Counted from the first letter of the stretch, positions 21,119 through 32,765 are shown. The stretch: 64,000 nucleotides of DNA from Prochlorococcus sp. AG-355-I20 (GCA_003280895.1 QCDM01000001.1:62001-126000), one strand, 5' to 3'. The notes: a model not told the origin generated them from the letters alone. Made by a program: numbers and translations.

Positions 21119-21475
21119 GTGAAATCTTACTACTTAGTTTTATTATTTTGTTTTTCTCCTATTCTTCAAGTTAAAGCAACAACCCCAAAGTCAGTAACTT
21201 GTACAAGGACTGAATATAGAGAGGAGTATATTCCTGGAACGAAATCAAACCCAGGCTACGTAAAAAGTTATGAAGTTGACGTTGTTATTCCTTGTGGTGG
21301 TCAAAATAAAGCTGAAAAAATAGATGATAATGACTGTAGTGAAGGTTCAGTTATAGGAGGAATTCTTGGTGCTGGAATAGCACTATCCTCCTCAAGAGGT
21401 AAAGACAGGCTTTGGGCAGTACCTGCTGGTGGGACTGCAGGAGCGCTTATTGGATGTCAGGTGGATGGTGGTTAA
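21119..21475 (+). CDS. Secreted hypothetical protein with glycine-zipper-like C-terminus; GTG start
   Basis: Signal peptide; GSVIGGILGAGIALSSSRGKDRLWAVPAGGTAGALIGCQ. Confidence 0.7.
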   Translation: MKSYYLVLLFCFSPILQVKATTPKSVTCTRTEYREEYIPGTKSNPGYVKSYEVDVVIPCGGQNKAEKIDDNDCSEGSVIGGILGAGIALSSSRGKDRLWAVPAGGTAGALIGCQVDGG

Positions 21476-22153
21476 TTGATAAGTTGGATAAATGGAGAGT
21501 TGGTTGAGTCATGGCAAACTAATCAAAAATTTTATGTTTTAATAAATTGTCAGGGATTAGGATATGAAGTACAAATACTAGAATCCTTTTTTCTCAAATT
21601 AAAAACAAATCAAGTATCTAATAAAAACATCACTCTTTGGTTAAAACATATTAAGAAAGAAGATTCAGATTTATTATTTGGATTTACATCAATGGATCAA
21701 AAGAATTTCTTTATTGAAATTTTAAGTATCCGAGGCGTTGGATCTCAAATCGGAATGGGGATATTAAATAAATTTTCAATTAGTGAAGTTATTAATGCGA
21801 TAAAGACACAAAACAAAAAGTTAATTTGTTCCGTTCCTGGTATAGGACAAAAAATGAGTGATAGGTTAATTTTAGAATTAAAAAATAAATTTAAAAGTGA
21901 AATACAATTTGAAGATAAGAAAAGCAAAGATGAATTTGAGATTAAGTCTCCTGAAGCTAATCAAATGATCGATGATCTTCAGATAACCCTTCAATCATTA
22001 AATTACAAAAATGAAGAAATCAAGACTATTTTGCCAATTATTTATAAAGAATTAGATCTCCTTACTAGAGAAGAAAATAATTTATCATTTGAAAATTTAT
22101 TGAAATTAGCTATGAATTATCTAGATAAGGATAGTAGTAATTTAGCTATATGA
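21476..22153 (+). CDS. ruvA: Holliday junction branch migration protein RuvA; TTG start
   Basis: ISWINGELVESW, IRGVGSQIGMGIL, VPGIGQKMSDRLILELKNK. Confidence 0.93.
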   Translation: MISWINGELVESWQTNQKFYVLINCQGLGYEVQILESFFLKLKTNQVSNKNITLWLKHIKKEDSDLLFGFTSMDQKNFFIEILSIRGVGSQIGMGILNKFSISEVINAIKTQNKKLICSVPGIGQKMSDRLILELKNKFKSEIQFEDKKSKDEFEIKSPEANQMIDDLQITLQSLNYKNEEIKTILPIIYKELDLLTREENNLSFENLLKLAMNYLDKDSSNLAI

Positions 22154-22184
22154 CGTAGTATCATAGAGTAAATAAATAAAATTT

Positions 22185-22454
22185 ATGTCATTAGATACAG
22201 CTGAAAAACAGAAGCTGATTGAGACTCATCAAGTACATCCAACTGATACAGGTTCAGCTGAAGTTCAAGTAGCACTGCTTTCAAAAAGAATATCCAAATT
22301 AAGTGACCACCTCCAAGGAAACATTCATGATTTCGCTTCAAGGCAAGGTTTATTAAAAATGATTGGTAAAAGGAAAAGATTACTATCTTTTATAAAAGAA
22401 AAAAACGTTCAAAGATATCAAGAACTAATAAATAAAATTGGAATCAGAGGATGA
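22185..22454 (+). CDS. rpsO: 30S ribosomal protein S15
   Basis: [26 protein letters not shown]. Confidence 0.98.
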   Translation: MSLDTAEKQKLIETHQVHPTDTGSAEVQVALLSKRISKLSDHLQGNIHDFASRQGLLKMIGKRKRLLSFIKEKNVQRYQELINKIGIRG

Positions 22455-22463
22455 TTTCAATTA

Positions 22464-22913
22464 ATGAAAAAAAAACAATCAAAAAAAAAGACACAATTTA
22501 AAAAGAAAAAAAATTATTCTGAGAAAACTGCGTTTGCTAATCTAGAAAAAGCATCTAATACTGTAACGACTCCAAAGAGATCATCAAATGGGATACCTAA
22601 ATATGTTGCCGATAGAATGGCAAGAAGAATTTTTTTTACAGCAGGAATACCAACAATATTAGGGATGTCGGTTTTTGTTGTAAGTTACATTATAGTTACA
22701 AGAAATATTGCTGAAATACCCCCATCATCAACAATTGCAATTTCAGCTTTGTTTTTTTTGTTAGGTTTAGCAGGATTGAGTTTTGGAATATTATCTGCTA
22801 GTTGGGATAAAGAGCCTGGATCTTTTTTTGGCATTGAAAATATTCCAATGAACATACAACGTGCAAAAGCAGCCTTTAAACCTGCAACTCAAAATTTCGA
22901 GGATAAATCATAA
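22464..22913 (+). CDS. PAM68-like (DUF3464) membrane protein
   Basis: Basic N-terminus, two TM, GLAGLSFGILSASWDKEPGSFFGIENI. Confidence 0.8.
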   Translation: MKKKQSKKKTQFKKKKNYSEKTAFANLEKASNTVTTPKRSSNGIPKYVADRMARRIFFTAGIPTILGMSVFVVSYIIVTRNIAEIPPSSTIAISALFFLLGLAGLSFGILSASWDKEPGSFFGIENIPMNIQRAKAAFKPATQNFEDKS

Positions 22914-22914
22914 T

Positions 22915-25900
22915 CTAGGAAACTAGAGATTTCAAATTAACTTGAAATGATTTATCTTCTAATAATTTGCATACTCCTTGTATATCTCCAATACAGAATT
23001 GCTCACCAAATTTAACGTAGGTAATATTATTTTTATTTCTTACTGCAGCTAAAACTGGAATCTTAATTCCACATCTATCTCTATCAGGTTTAAATTTAGT
23101 TAAACAGTCCCTCAAAGTTTTTTGTACTCTTACATCTGATGCTTGAGAACTCTCAAGATTAATAATAAGCAATTTAAGGTTATCTATTTCTCTACAATCA
23201 TCAATTATTAATTGAGTCTTATCACTTTTTTTATCTATTGTTGCCCACACCAATAATCGAGTATCAGTCAAAAGAAATTCTGATAATCTGACATAGGTTT
23301 TTGGAAAAACTATTGCTTCGCAACTTCCAGAAAGATCTTCAAGCTGAACTATAGCCATCCTATCTCCTTTTCTCGTTGTAATTTGCTTCAAATCAGGGAT
23401 CATTCCAACTAAAGAGACTTTGCTTCTATCTTTTGTTTCTTCTAACTGCGAAATGCTTACAGGTGATATAAGTTTTGCTGGCTTGGTTAAATGCTTTAGA
23501 GGATGATCAGATAAGTAAAAGCCTAATAGCTGCTTTTCTAACTTTAACTTCTCAATAAGTGAATAATCAGCAATCTTAGCTAATTGTGAGTCTGAAAAAG
23601 CAACATTAGAAAATTCTTCTTTAGAGTCAAATAGATTTCCTTGTCCTGATAATCTGTCACGATTTCTTGAAGAGGCCCACTCAATAACATGTTCAAGATC
23701 TGATAATAACTGAGCTCTATTATTATCATTTGAAAACTCATCCAGTGCTCCACAATGAATTAGAGATTCAAGACTTCTTTTGTTAAGAACATTAGAAGGC
23801 AAACGGTCGCACAAATCCGATAATGACTTAAAGGTTCCAAAACTATTTCGGTTTTCAATTATATTTCTTATTGCAGAATCTCCTAAATTCTTAATTGCAG
23901 ATAACCCGAATAAAATCTGATTATTCTTAATAGTGAAATCAACTCCAGAAAAATTAATGCTCGGCGAAATAACTTCTATTCCCATGGAATAACAATTAGA
24001 AATATATCTTTGCATCTTGTCGCTAGAGCCAGAATTTACACTTAAAAGGGCTGCCATATACGCAACAGGAAAATGGGCTTTTAAAAATGCAGTTTGATAA
24101 GTTACAGCACCATAAGCAGTTGAGTGACTTTTGTTAAAACAATATTCTGCAAATAAAACCATTTGATCAAAAAGATCATTTGCTAATTTTTCATTTACTC
24201 CTTTCTTCATGGAGCCTTGTACAAAAATATTCCTATGCTTTACCATTTCAGAAACTTTCTTTTTTCCCATCGCTCTTCGAAGTAAATCAGCATCACCCAG
24301 AGAATAACCAGCCAGATCTTGAGCAATTTTCATAATTTGTTCTTGGTAAACCATAATTCCATAGGTTTCAGTAAGAATTGACTTAATAAAAGGATGAGGA
24401 AAATCGACCTTTTCGTTTCCATTTTTTCGATTTATAAATTTAGGTATAAGGCCTGCATCAAGAGGACCAGGCCTATAAAGAGCCAATATGGACGAAATAT
24501 CCTCTAGAGAATTAGGTTTGAAATCCTTAACGACCTGCTTCATACCGGAAGATTCAAGTTGAAAAATACCTTCAAGATCTCCTCTCCCAATAAGCTCAAA
24601 AGTTTTACCATCATTTTGAGGTAACTCATCAATATTGATTTTCTTTCCAATAGATTGATTGATGAGAGAAACTGTTTTTTCAATCATCGTAAGATTCTTA
24701 AGGCCCAAGAAATCCATTTTCAATAATCCAAGTGATTCGATATCATCCATTGAATATTGTGTTATTATTTGCCCTTCATTATTTCTTTGGAGAGGTACAA
24801 GTTCGTCAAGAGGATCTGATGCGATAACAACCCCAGCAGCATGAACTCCATATGTTTTATTAGTTCCTTCAATTCTCAAGGCTAAATCAACCCATTTTTT
24901 CACCCTATTGTCATTAATGTATTTGTCTCTAAATTCTTGGCTAGGAGAATTCTTATCGATCATTTCATTTAATTTATAAGGTTTCCCTCTTACAACAGGT
25001 ATTAACTTGGCCAATTTATCCGCCTCTCCATAAGGTATATCTAGAACCCTTGCAACATCTTTTAAAACCGCCTTCGAGGTCATTTTATTGAAAGTAATTA
25101 TTTGCGCTACTTTATCCTCTCCATAACGATTAGTAACATAATCAATAACTTCATTTCTCCTATCAATACAAAAGTCGGTGTCAATATCTGGCATAGACTT
25201 TCTTGCTGGATTTAAAAATCTCTCAAACAACAATCCATGTTCAACAGGATCTATATTTGTAATTTGAAGGGCATAAGCTACTAGTGAGCCTGCGGCAGAA
25301 CCTCTACCTGGCCCTACAGGTATAGAGTTATCTCTTGCAAATTTGATGTAATCCCAAACAACCAAAAAATAATCTGGGAAACCCATATCTTTAATAATTT
25401 TTAATTCGGAAAATAGTCTTTTTTTATACTTCTCATCAACATCTGCAAGATCATTTTTTTTAAGTCTTTTTAAAAGGCCTTTATTAGATAATTGTGTAAG
25501 GAAAGAAAATGAATCTGTATCTTCATTAAGAGGGAATTTTGGCATTCTATAATTACCAAACAAATCAAATACTTCAACTTTTTGAGAAATTTCTACTGTA
25601 TTATTCACTGCCTCAATAATTGATTGATCATCAATATGATCTTTAAAAAGTTCAAGCATTTCATTTTCACATTTAATATATTCTGTACCGGTATATCTCA
25701 ATCTTTTTTCATCACTTATTAGTTTTCCTGTTAATACACAAAGCAAAGCGTCATGTGCTTCAACATCCATACTTGATAAGTAGTGGGCGTCGTTGGTGGC
25801 GATGACTTTTATTTGGTGCTTCTTACCAATCTTTATTAATTCAACGTTAACAATTCTATCCTCAATAGAGCCGTGATCTTGAATTTCTAAATAAAAATCA

Positions 25901-26418
25901 TCTGCAAATAATTTTTTATACCAAAGAGCTATATCCTCTGCTACGTCTAATCTACCTTTTAAGATAGCCTGAGGTATCTCTCCACCAAGACAAGCTGTAG
26001 AAACAATTAGTCCATCACTATATTTGCTTAATAGAGATTTATCAATACATGGTCTAGAAAAAATGCCTCGACCTCTCATCCCATTTAGGTGACTAATTGT
26101 TGTCAACTTCACTAGATTCTTGTAACCAGTATAATTTTTTGCTAACACCACCAAATGATATCTTTTTTCTTTTTTTGGTTGAGGATCATCAATAGAACCA
26201 TTAATCACATACATTTCATTACCAATAATTGGTTTTATACCTTTCTCTTTACACTTCTTGACCAAATCAAGAACACCATACATAACTCCATGATCAGTAA
26301 GAGCTATCGATTCCATTCCAAGATCACAAGCTCTATCTACAATTTTTGAAATTTGACTGGCACCATCTAGTAAGCTGTAGTCACTATGATTATGAAGCGG
26401 AACGAAACCCATATTCAA
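22915..26418 (-). CDS. dnaE: DNA polymerase III subunit alpha
   Basis: 1167 aa; FVPLHNHSDYSLLDGASQI, GPGRGSAAGSLVAY, MPDIDTDFCIDRRNEVIDYV. Confidence 0.97.
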   Translation of the reverse strand: MNMGFVPLHNHSDYSLLDGASQISKIVDRACDLGMESIALTDHGVMYGVLDLVKKCKEKGIKPIIGNEMYVINGSIDDPQPKKEKRYHLVVLAKNYTGYKNLVKLTTISHLNGMRGRGIFSRPCIDKSLLSKYSDGLIVSTACLGGEIPQAILKGRLDVAEDIALWYKKLFADDFYLEIQDHGSIEDRIVNVELIKIGKKHQIKVIATNDAHYLSSMDVEAHDALLCVLTGKLISDEKRLRYTGTEYIKCENEMLELFKDHIDDQSIIEAVNNTVEISQKVEVFDLFGNYRMPKFPLNEDTDSFSFLTQLSNKGLLKRLKKNDLADVDEKYKKRLFSELKIIKDMGFPDYFLVVWDYIKFARDNSIPVGPGRGSAAGSLVAYALQITNIDPVEHGLLFERFLNPARKSMPDIDTDFCIDRRNEVIDYVTNRYGEDKVAQIITFNKMTSKAVLKDVARVLDIPYGEADKLAKLIPVVRGKPYKLNEMIDKNSPSQEFRDKYINDNRVKKWVDLALRIEGTNKTYGVHAAGVVIASDPLDELVPLQRNNEGQIITQYSMDDIESLGLLKMDFLGLKNLTMIEKTVSLINQSIGKKINIDELPQNDGKTFELIGRGDLEGIFQLESSGMKQVVKDFKPNSLEDISSILALYRPGPLDAGLIPKFINRKNGNEKVDFPHPFIKSILTETYGIMVYQEQIMKIAQDLAGYSLGDADLLRRAMGKKKVSEMVKHRNIFVQGSMKKGVNEKLANDLFDQMVLFAEYCFNKSHSTAYGAVTYQTAFLKAHFPVAYMAALLSVNSGSSDKMQRYISNCYSMGIEVISPSINFSGVDFTIKNNQILFGLSAIKNLGDSAIRNIIENRNSFGTFKSLSDLCDRLPSNVLNKRSLESLIHCGALDEFSNDNNRAQLLSDLEHVIEWASSRNRDRLSGQGNLFDSKEEFSNVAFSDSQLAKIADYSLIEKLKLEKQLLGFYLSDHPLKHLTKPAKLISPVSISQLEETKDRSKVSLVGMIPDLKQITTRKGDRMAIVQLEDLSGSCEAIVFPKTYVRLSEFLLTDTRLLVWATIDKKSDKTQLIIDDCREIDNLKLLIINLESSQASDVRVQKTLRDCLTKFKPDRDRCGIKIPVLAAVRNKNNITYVKFGEQFCIGDIQGVCKLLEDKSFQVNLKSLVS

Positions 26419-26496
26419 ATAATTTATATTTATAAGATAGAGAAAATTTCTAAAAGATCCATACTTTGTGATTACAAATTAATTATTAATACAAAT

Positions 26497-27945
26497 TTAA
26501 AATAATGGTCTGTTCTTAATTACCTGAGCATCAATTTCAAAGATATTTGCGGCATTCAAGATTTTATCTTCTTCTAATACATTACCTATTAATTGCATTC
26601 CTATAGGTAATCCTTTTGTATCAAACCCACAAGGAATACTGATTGCTGGGAGGCCTGCTAAATTAGCAGGAACAGTTAGTAGATCAGATAAATACATTGA
26701 AAGAGGATCATTGACAAAGTCTCCCTTCAAAAATGCGGTAGTTGGACAAGTTGGAGTTAATAAAACATCCACTTTCTTAAAAGCATTATCAAAATCTTTT
26801 CTTATAAGTGTCCTAACTTTTTGTGCCTTTTTGTAATAGGCATCGCTATATCCAGCTGACAATGCATAAGTACCTATCAGAATTCTTCTTTGTACCTCAT
26901 CTCCAAAACCTTCAGCTCTACTCTTTGAAGTCATATCTATAAGATTTGAACATTCATTTGATCTGTAGCCATATTTAACTCCATCATATCTAGCTAAATT
27001 TGCCGAGGCTTCAGATGGTGCGATGACATAATATGTTGCAATTCCATCGTTAAATCTAGGACATTCAACTTCGATAATTTCAGCCCCTAAAGCTTGGTAT
27101 CTATCAACACCAGAAAGAACAGATTCTTTAACTTCTGGATTAAGCCCTTCGTGTTCAAAACATTCTTTAATGATTCCAATTTTTAAACCCTTTATAGATT
27201 TATTTAAATCAGTCAAATAATATGGTACTGGTTTATCAAGACATGTTGAGTCAAAGGGGTCTTTACCAGAAATTGCATAAAGAATTTCAGCCGCATCTGA
27301 GACAGTATTTGTTATTGGACCAATTTGATCAAGAGAGCTAGCAAATGCTACAAGTCCCCATCTGCTAACTCTGCCATAAGTAGGTTTAAGACCTACGACA
27401 CCACAAAAAGAAGCAGGTTGCCTTATAGATCCTCCTGTATCAGAACCTATTGCCGCTGCACAAAATCCAGCAGCAACTGAAGCAGCACTACCACCTGAAC
27501 TTCCTCCTGGCACTCTATTAATATCCCAAGGATTTGAAGTAACACCAAATACAGAAGTTTCCGTTGAACTACCCATTGCAAATTCGTCTAAATTTGTTTT
27601 TCCTAAACAAATCCCCCCTGAAGACCATAATTTACTCGAAGCAGTGGATTCATAAGGCGCAACAAAGTTTTTGAGCATTTTACTTGCACATGTTGTTGCA
27701 ACTCCTTTGGTGCAGATATTATCCTTTATTGCTATTGGCATCCCCGCGAGAGGAGGCAGTTTTTCTTTATTTTGAATTAATTTATCAATCTTCTCTGCTT
27801 GCGAGATAGCATTATCTTTTGTAGTACAAATATATGAGTTTATTTCATGATCTTTATGATCGATGTTGGCAAAGATATTATTAACTAATTCCTTAACAGA
27901 AGCATTATTCCTGTTAATTTCTTTTCTTAAAGAATTAAAGTTCAT
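26497..27945 (-). CDS. gatA: Glutamyl-tRNA(Gln) amidotransferase subunit A
   Basis: Amidase signature [45 protein letters not shown]. Confidence 0.97.
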   Translation of the reverse strand: MNFNSLRKEINRNNASVKELVNNIFANIDHKDHEINSYICTTKDNAISQAEKIDKLIQNKEKLPPLAGMPIAIKDNICTKGVATTCASKMLKNFVAPYESTASSKLWSSGGICLGKTNLDEFAMGSSTETSVFGVTSNPWDINRVPGGSSGGSAASVAAGFCAAAIGSDTGGSIRQPASFCGVVGLKPTYGRVSRWGLVAFASSLDQIGPITNTVSDAAEILYAISGKDPFDSTCLDKPVPYYLTDLNKSIKGLKIGIIKECFEHEGLNPEVKESVLSGVDRYQALGAEIIEVECPRFNDGIATYYVIAPSEASANLARYDGVKYGYRSNECSNLIDMTSKSRAEGFGDEVQRRILIGTYALSAGYSDAYYKKAQKVRTLIRKDFDNAFKKVDVLLTPTCPTTAFLKGDFVNDPLSMYLSDLLTVPANLAGLPAISIPCGFDTKGLPIGMQLIGNVLEEDKILNAANIFEIDAQVIKNRPLF

Positions 27946-27973
27946 TACTTAATTTATTTCTTAACATAAGTTA

Positions 27974-28189
27974 TCAAACAGTTAATGGTTCTTCTTTTTT
28001 GCAACGTACTAAACTATGTTTAATATTTTTCGACCCCTCATCAGAAAGATCTTTAATAAAAGAATACATATTTTCTTTTAAGCTACGTTTAGTAATAAAT
28101 GGGCCGAACCAGTATGTACTACTAGGTTCATCTGTTTCAATTTTTGCCCACCAGGCTAAACCAAGTTTGTTTCCAAAGTTTCTAATCAA
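27974..28189 (-). CDS. DUF1816-like conserved hypothetical protein
   Basis: LAWWAKIETDEPSSTYWFGPFITKRSLKEN. Confidence 0.75.
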   Translation of the reverse strand: MIRNFGNKLGLAWWAKIETDEPSSTYWFGPFITKRSLKENMYSFIKDLSDEGSKNIKHSLVRCKKEEPLTV

Positions 28190-28335
28190 TTTTTTTGGCC
28201 TATAAGACCATCAATTCTTGTTAAATTCTATACAATTTAGTAGTGAAAATTCAATAAATTTTTATTAATCATATAAATGTATTGAAACAACAACATTTTA
28301 GTGGTTTTAAAAACAGTGATTATTAACAATAAAAA

Positions 28336-29340
28336 TTATTTGCCTGTCAAATGAAAAAGGGATATGGCTGCCGCCACAGAGGCATTTAAACTTGAAGTCT
28401 TACCTTTAAGAGAGATGCTTAATATAAAATCGCATTTTTTTTGAGTAAGCAAAGAAATACCTTTATCTTCAGAGCCAACTACAACTACCAAAGGTGCTTT
28501 TTCTTGAAAATTTGAGATAGATATTTGACCATCTCCAGATAAGCCAACAACAAGAAAATCATTTTTTTTAAGTTCCTCAAGTGCTCTGTTCAAATTAACC
28601 ACTCTACTTACATTAAGATGTTCTAAGGCACCTGCAGCTACCTTGGCGACTGTTCCAGTCAATCCTGAAGACCTTCTCTGAGGAATGATTACACCCTTGC
28701 AATCAAATGCTTCCGCTGATCTTATAATCGCACCAACATTATGAGGATCAGTAATACCGTCTAATGCGACTATTATAGGATTTGGACAATTGAGTTTAGA
28801 AAAATCGATTAATTGTTCTAGGGATATTGTTTTAGAGCATGCTAACTGCAATGCGACACCTTGATGTGAAGCACCATATGTCAATTGCGAAAGTCTGTTC
28901 CAAGAAACTTCTTCAATAAGAACTCCTTTTGATTTAAGATCCTTAAGCAAAATATAGAATTTGTCAGAAGAAAAAATTTCCGAAGTACACCAAATCCTAT
29001 TAATCGCTCTATCACTACAAAGAGCCTCATAAACCGAATGTTTACCCCATATCCAATCATCAAAATTTCTCTTATTATTAAACTCCTGATGCATATCAGA
29101 ATTTTTATTAGGAAATTCTTTATTAGATTTAAATCTTGGATTTCTTCTCTTCAAAGAGGAAAAAGTATTATTTTCATCATTTTTTTTTAAATTTTCAACT
29201 TTCTTATTTTTAGCGGAATTGTTCAAAAAACTATCATTTTTTTCTGAACGATTTGTATTTTTTGAGTAATAACCAAAATCTGAATTTTTTTTGTACTCTT
29301 TATTATTTTTTCCGCGAAATTTATTTGAGGAGTTTTTCAT
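28336..29340 (-). CDS. rlmB: 23S rRNA 2'-O-ribose methyltransferase (SpoU family)
   Basis: ALDGITDPHNVGAIIRSAEAF, VVGSEDKGISLL, SLNASVAAAISLF; long Asn/Lys-rich N-terminus. Confidence 0.92.
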   Translation of the reverse strand: MKNSSNKFRGKNNKEYKKNSDFGYYSKNTNRSEKNDSFLNNSAKNKKVENLKKNDENNTFSSLKRRNPRFKSNKEFPNKNSDMHQEFNNKRNFDDWIWGKHSVYEALCSDRAINRIWCTSEIFSSDKFYILLKDLKSKGVLIEEVSWNRLSQLTYGASHQGVALQLACSKTISLEQLIDFSKLNCPNPIIVALDGITDPHNVGAIIRSAEAFDCKGVIIPQRRSSGLTGTVAKVAAGALEHLNVSRVVNLNRALEELKKNDFLVVGLSGDGQISISNFQEKAPLVVVVGSEDKGISLLTQKKCDFILSISLKGKTSSLNASVAAAISLFHLTGK

Positions 29341-29344
29341 AGAT

Positions 29345-29743
29345 TCAATTTATTTGTAATTCTAAATATTCAAAAAGTGTTGATAATCTTTGAGGATCTT
29401 TTAAAAATAGCCAGCCAACAAGAGTTTCAAAACCAGTTGCTCTAGAGTATATGGTGGGGTCTTTAGATTTTGGATATCTCTTTGTTTTATTTCTAGCACG
29501 CCTAATTAGATCCATTTCTTTTGAATTTAATAAATGTTCAATTTGACTTAATGATTTTGACTGAGATTTTGCTTTTACTTCGTTTACAACAGATAAATGG
29601 AGATCTTTAGATTTTAAAGGGAAATGAACATGCCTTAGTCTTTGGTGAAGCTCCCATACCGAATCTCCAAGCCAAGCCAGTTGAATAACACCTATATCCT
29701 CGGGAGATCCATATGGAACCAAGTTTTGAATCCAATAATTCAA
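29345..29743 (-). CDS. mrnC: Mini-ribonuclease III
   Basis: LAWLGDSVWELHQRLRHV, IRRARNKTKRYPKSKDPTIYSRATGFETLVGWLFL. Confidence 0.85.
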   Translation of the reverse strand: MNYWIQNLVPYGSPEDIGVIQLAWLGDSVWELHQRLRHVHFPLKSKDLHLSVVNEVKAKSQSKSLSQIEHLLNSKEMDLIRRARNKTKRYPKSKDPTIYSRATGFETLVGWLFLKDPQRLSTLFEYLELQIN

Positions 29744-30162
29744 TTCTTTAAATAAGAGAATGCATCTTCAAGGTTTGACTTCAAATTAAGAAAATCCCCT
29801 AAACGAACAAGTTTAATTGTTTGGGCAACTCTCGAATTACCAACGACAGAGAACCCAAGTTTCGACTTTTTGCATTCTTTTGCAGTTTGAACAAGTGCTC
29901 CAAGACCAGATGAATCTAAAAAATCTATTTTTCTAAGATCAATAATAAATGGAAGATCATTTTTTAAATTATTAGTAACAAAAGTCTTAAATTGTTTTTC
30001 TGAGAAAGCATCAAGTTGGCCTTTAAAAGAAAAAACGATAATGTTTGTTTTAACCTCAAGGTTTCCTCTTAAAGAAACGGTTAACTTCTGGAAATCTTCT
30101 ATGATCAAATACCTCCAATAAATTAATATATCAAATGTAATTATCAAATCAAAAGAAAACAA
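29740..30162 (-). CDS. STAS-domain anti-sigma factor antagonist
   Basis: PFIIDLRKIDFLDSSGLGALVQTAKECKKSK; true start uncertain. Confidence 0.82.
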   Translation of the reverse strand: MFSFDLIITFDILIYWRYLIIEDFQKLTVSLRGNLEVKTNIIVFSFKGQLDAFSEKQFKTFVTNNLKNDLPFIIDLRKIDFLDSSGLGALVQTAKECKKSKLGFSVVGNSRVAQTIKLVRLGDFLNLKSNLEDAFSYLKN

Positions 30163-30166
30163 TATG

Positions 30167-31306
30167 TCAACATCTTTCTAACATTAGAGAAACAAATTTT
30201 CTAAATAAATAATCTGAATCATGTGGGCCAGGTCCTGCTTCTGGATGATATTGCACACTAAAAATAGGCTTATTGTAAACCTCTAGGCCAGCCACAGTAT
30301 TATCATTAAGGTTATAGTGGGTAATTCTAACAATATCCTTTGAGAGAGAATTGGGATCAATAGCAAAACCATGGTTCTGACTAGTTATCTCAATTTTATT
30401 ATTGGCACCACACGGATGATTTAAACCACGATGTCCAAAAGGTAATTTATAAGTTGAACCTCCTAATGCTAATCCAAATATTTGGTGGCCAAGGCAAATA
30501 CCAAACATAGGTATTTCACCATATTCAATTAGAGATTTTGCCAAATCTATACCTTCAGAAACTGAAGAAGGATCGCCTGGCCCATTTGAGAAAAATATAC
30601 CATCAGGATTGTTAGACAGAACATCATTTAGAGAAGATCGAGAAGGTAAAACCAAAACTTCACAACCATGGGATACAAGTCTATTTAGAATTGAATTTTT
30701 AATTCCAAAATCAATTGCTACTATCTTCAACTTTTTAGTAGATTCATCAAATCTTTTTCTTAAATCAAAAATTGTTTGCGTTTGACTTTTCCATAAGTAA
30801 TGTTGCTTTGTTGAAACAACTTTTGATAAATTTAATCCCTCCATCTTAGGCGTATCACAAATTATCTTTAAACAACTTTCATTAGTTTTATCTAGAGAGG
30901 TGATAATTCCATTCATCGCGCCACACGATCTTAAAATTTTAACAAGAGCCCTTGTATCAATTCCATATAGACCTATGATATTTTTCTCAACTAACCATTG
31001 ATTAAAATTCTTTTTAGATCTCCAATTACTGCTATTAGATGAAAAATTTCTAACAATTATACCTTTAACATTAATATTAGATTCTGAATCTTCAAAATTA
31101 ATACCAGTATTTCCAATCTCAGGATAAGTGAATGTTAATAATTGTCCATAATAACTTGGATCAGTAATAACTTCCTGATATCCGGTCATTCCTGTATTAA
31201 AAACTACTTCACCAATGGCTGTACCAGAAGCACCAAAAAAGAATCCTGGGAATACAATTCCATTACTTAAAACCAATTTCGCATTTTTCTTATATGAATT
31301 AATCAT
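30167..31306 (-). CDS. carA: Carbamoyl-phosphate synthase small subunit
   Basis: GIFFSNGPGDPSSV, FGICLGHQIFGLALGG, SVQYHPEAGPGP; internal ATG MINSYKK preferred to the 31366 start overlapping trpD. Confidence 0.95.
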   Translation of the reverse strand: MINSYKKNAKLVLSNGIVFPGFFFGASGTAIGEVVFNTGMTGYQEVITDPSYYGQLLTFTYPEIGNTGINFEDSESNINVKGIIVRNFSSNSSNWRSKKNFNQWLVEKNIIGLYGIDTRALVKILRSCGAMNGIITSLDKTNESCLKIICDTPKMEGLNLSKVVSTKQHYLWKSQTQTIFDLRKRFDESTKKLKIVAIDFGIKNSILNRLVSHGCEVLVLPSRSSLNDVLSNNPDGIFFSNGPGDPSSVSEGIDLAKSLIEYGEIPMFGICLGHQIFGLALGGSTYKLPFGHRGLNHPCGANNKIEITSQNHGFAIDPNSLSKDIVRITHYNLNDNTVAGLEVYNKPIFSVQYHPEAGPGPHDSDYLFRKFVSLMLERC

Positions 31307-31320
31307 TAATTTGAAATTAA

Positions 31321-32355
31321 TTAATTTGTATGTAAATAATTTTTTAAAAGTAAAAACATTTTCCAAGGATCTCCTTGATTTATCGAAAATAAAGCTTTAT
31401 TAAAACCTTCATTTAAATCATCCTCAATGCCTGCGGCCCAAAGTACCAAAGCAGAATTCAAGGCAACAACATCAATATGAGATTTTTGTCCAGAACCATT
31501 TAAGACAGACTTCAATATTTCTTCGTTAGAATGACGATCAGAAACAACAAGCTTTTCATTAGATATATTTTCATGGTTAAAGTCTGAAATATTTATTTCT
31601 GAAAACCGTAATTCACCATTATCAACAAATACTAATTTATTTTCTCCTTGAAGAGAAGCTTCATCAAGGCCCCCAGACCCATGAACGACTATTGCTCTAT
31701 TCATACCCATTTTTAAAAGCGCGCTTCCCATAGGCTTTAAAAGATCCTCAGAAGCAACACCCAAAACTTGCGCATTGGGTCTTAAAGGATTTACCAATGG
31801 TCCAAGTTGATTGAATATTGTCCTTATTCCAAGGGTCTTTCTTAATGGAGCAAGTTTGATTAAAGATTTATGCCAAACGGGTGCGAACAAAAAAGTTATT
31901 CCAATTTCATTTACGGCTTGGATTACTTTTTCTAATGAACAATTTAAATTCAAACCAAGATTCAACAAAACATCAGCAGAGCCAACTTTCCCACTAGCAC
32001 TTTTATTTCCGTGTTTTGCAATTTTTACTCCACAAGATGCAGCCACAAATGCAACTGCAGTTGAAATATTGAATGTATTAGCTCCATCACCCCCGGTTCC
32101 ACAAGTATCTACCAAAAACAAATTTGGTCTTGCTACTGGCAATTCGCAAACACTTAAGAGTTCCTCAGCCATAGAACTCAGTTCGACACCTGTAGAACTT
32201 TTTGCTCTCAAAGCGCTCAAAAAAGCTCCTGTTTCAACATCTGAAATTTCATCATTGAGCCATCTATGCATTAAAGATCTAGAAGTTAATTCATCAAGGT
32301 CCCTTCCTTCCAACAAATTATTTAGGATTTCAGCGTTTGATAGATTAGAAGACAT
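31321..32355 (-). CDS. trpD: Anthranilate phosphoribosyltransferase
   Basis: [49 protein letters not shown]. Confidence 0.96.
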   Translation of the reverse strand: MSSNLSNAEILNNLLEGRDLDELTSRSLMHRWLNDEISDVETGAFLSALRAKSSTGVELSSMAEELLSVCELPVARPNLFLVDTCGTGGDGANTFNISTAVAFVAASCGVKIAKHGNKSASGKVGSADVLLNLGLNLNCSLEKVIQAVNEIGITFLFAPVWHKSLIKLAPLRKTLGIRTIFNQLGPLVNPLRPNAQVLGVASEDLLKPMGSALLKMGMNRAIVVHGSGGLDEASLQGENKLVFVDNGELRFSEINISDFNHENISNEKLVVSDRHSNEEILKSVLNGSGQKSHIDVVALNSALVLWAAGIEDDLNEGFNKALFSINQGDPWKMFLLLKNYLHTN

Positions 32356-32388
32356 TTATTTATGGAAGAAAAATTTTGTAGATAAAAT

Positions 32389-32703
32389 TTAATTTGAGGT
32401 ATCAAAACCTGAGCCAACTAAATCTTTATTTGTATTAGAGGGCCTGAAGCTTTTTGACCAAATATTTTTTGTTATTGAAAAAAGTTCATTTTTAGTTATC
32501 TTCCAAAAATTTAAAATTTTTTCAATATCGTTTTTAATTTCAATTTCTCCTGGGAAATTGGTATAACGATTTATTAATCTAGCTAAATTTATATAATCAA
32601 GATCTTCTGGTGTTTTTTTAGTGATGAGGGAATCTATAATGTTTTTGTCTGTTTCATGTAATGGATGAGTTTGCTCGTTACCCATAAATAAATACTGAAT
32701 CAT
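32389..32703 (-). CDS. Conserved hypothetical protein
   Basis: 104-aa ORF, co-directional upstream of trpD. Confidence 0.65.
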   Translation of the reverse strand: MIQYLFMGNEQTHPLHETDKNIIDSLITKKTPEDLDYINLARLINRYTNFPGEIEIKNDIEKILNFWKITKNELFSITKNIWSKSFRPSNTNKDLVGSGFDTSN

Positions 32704-32765
32704 TTATAAAATTAGCTCACATATTCAAAAATGAAACATTATCTTAATCATATGGGCAAAATAAA

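Noticed and set aside
31811-32392. 193-aa + strand ORF
   Set aside because: Entirely antisense to trpD; composition mirrors the complementary gene
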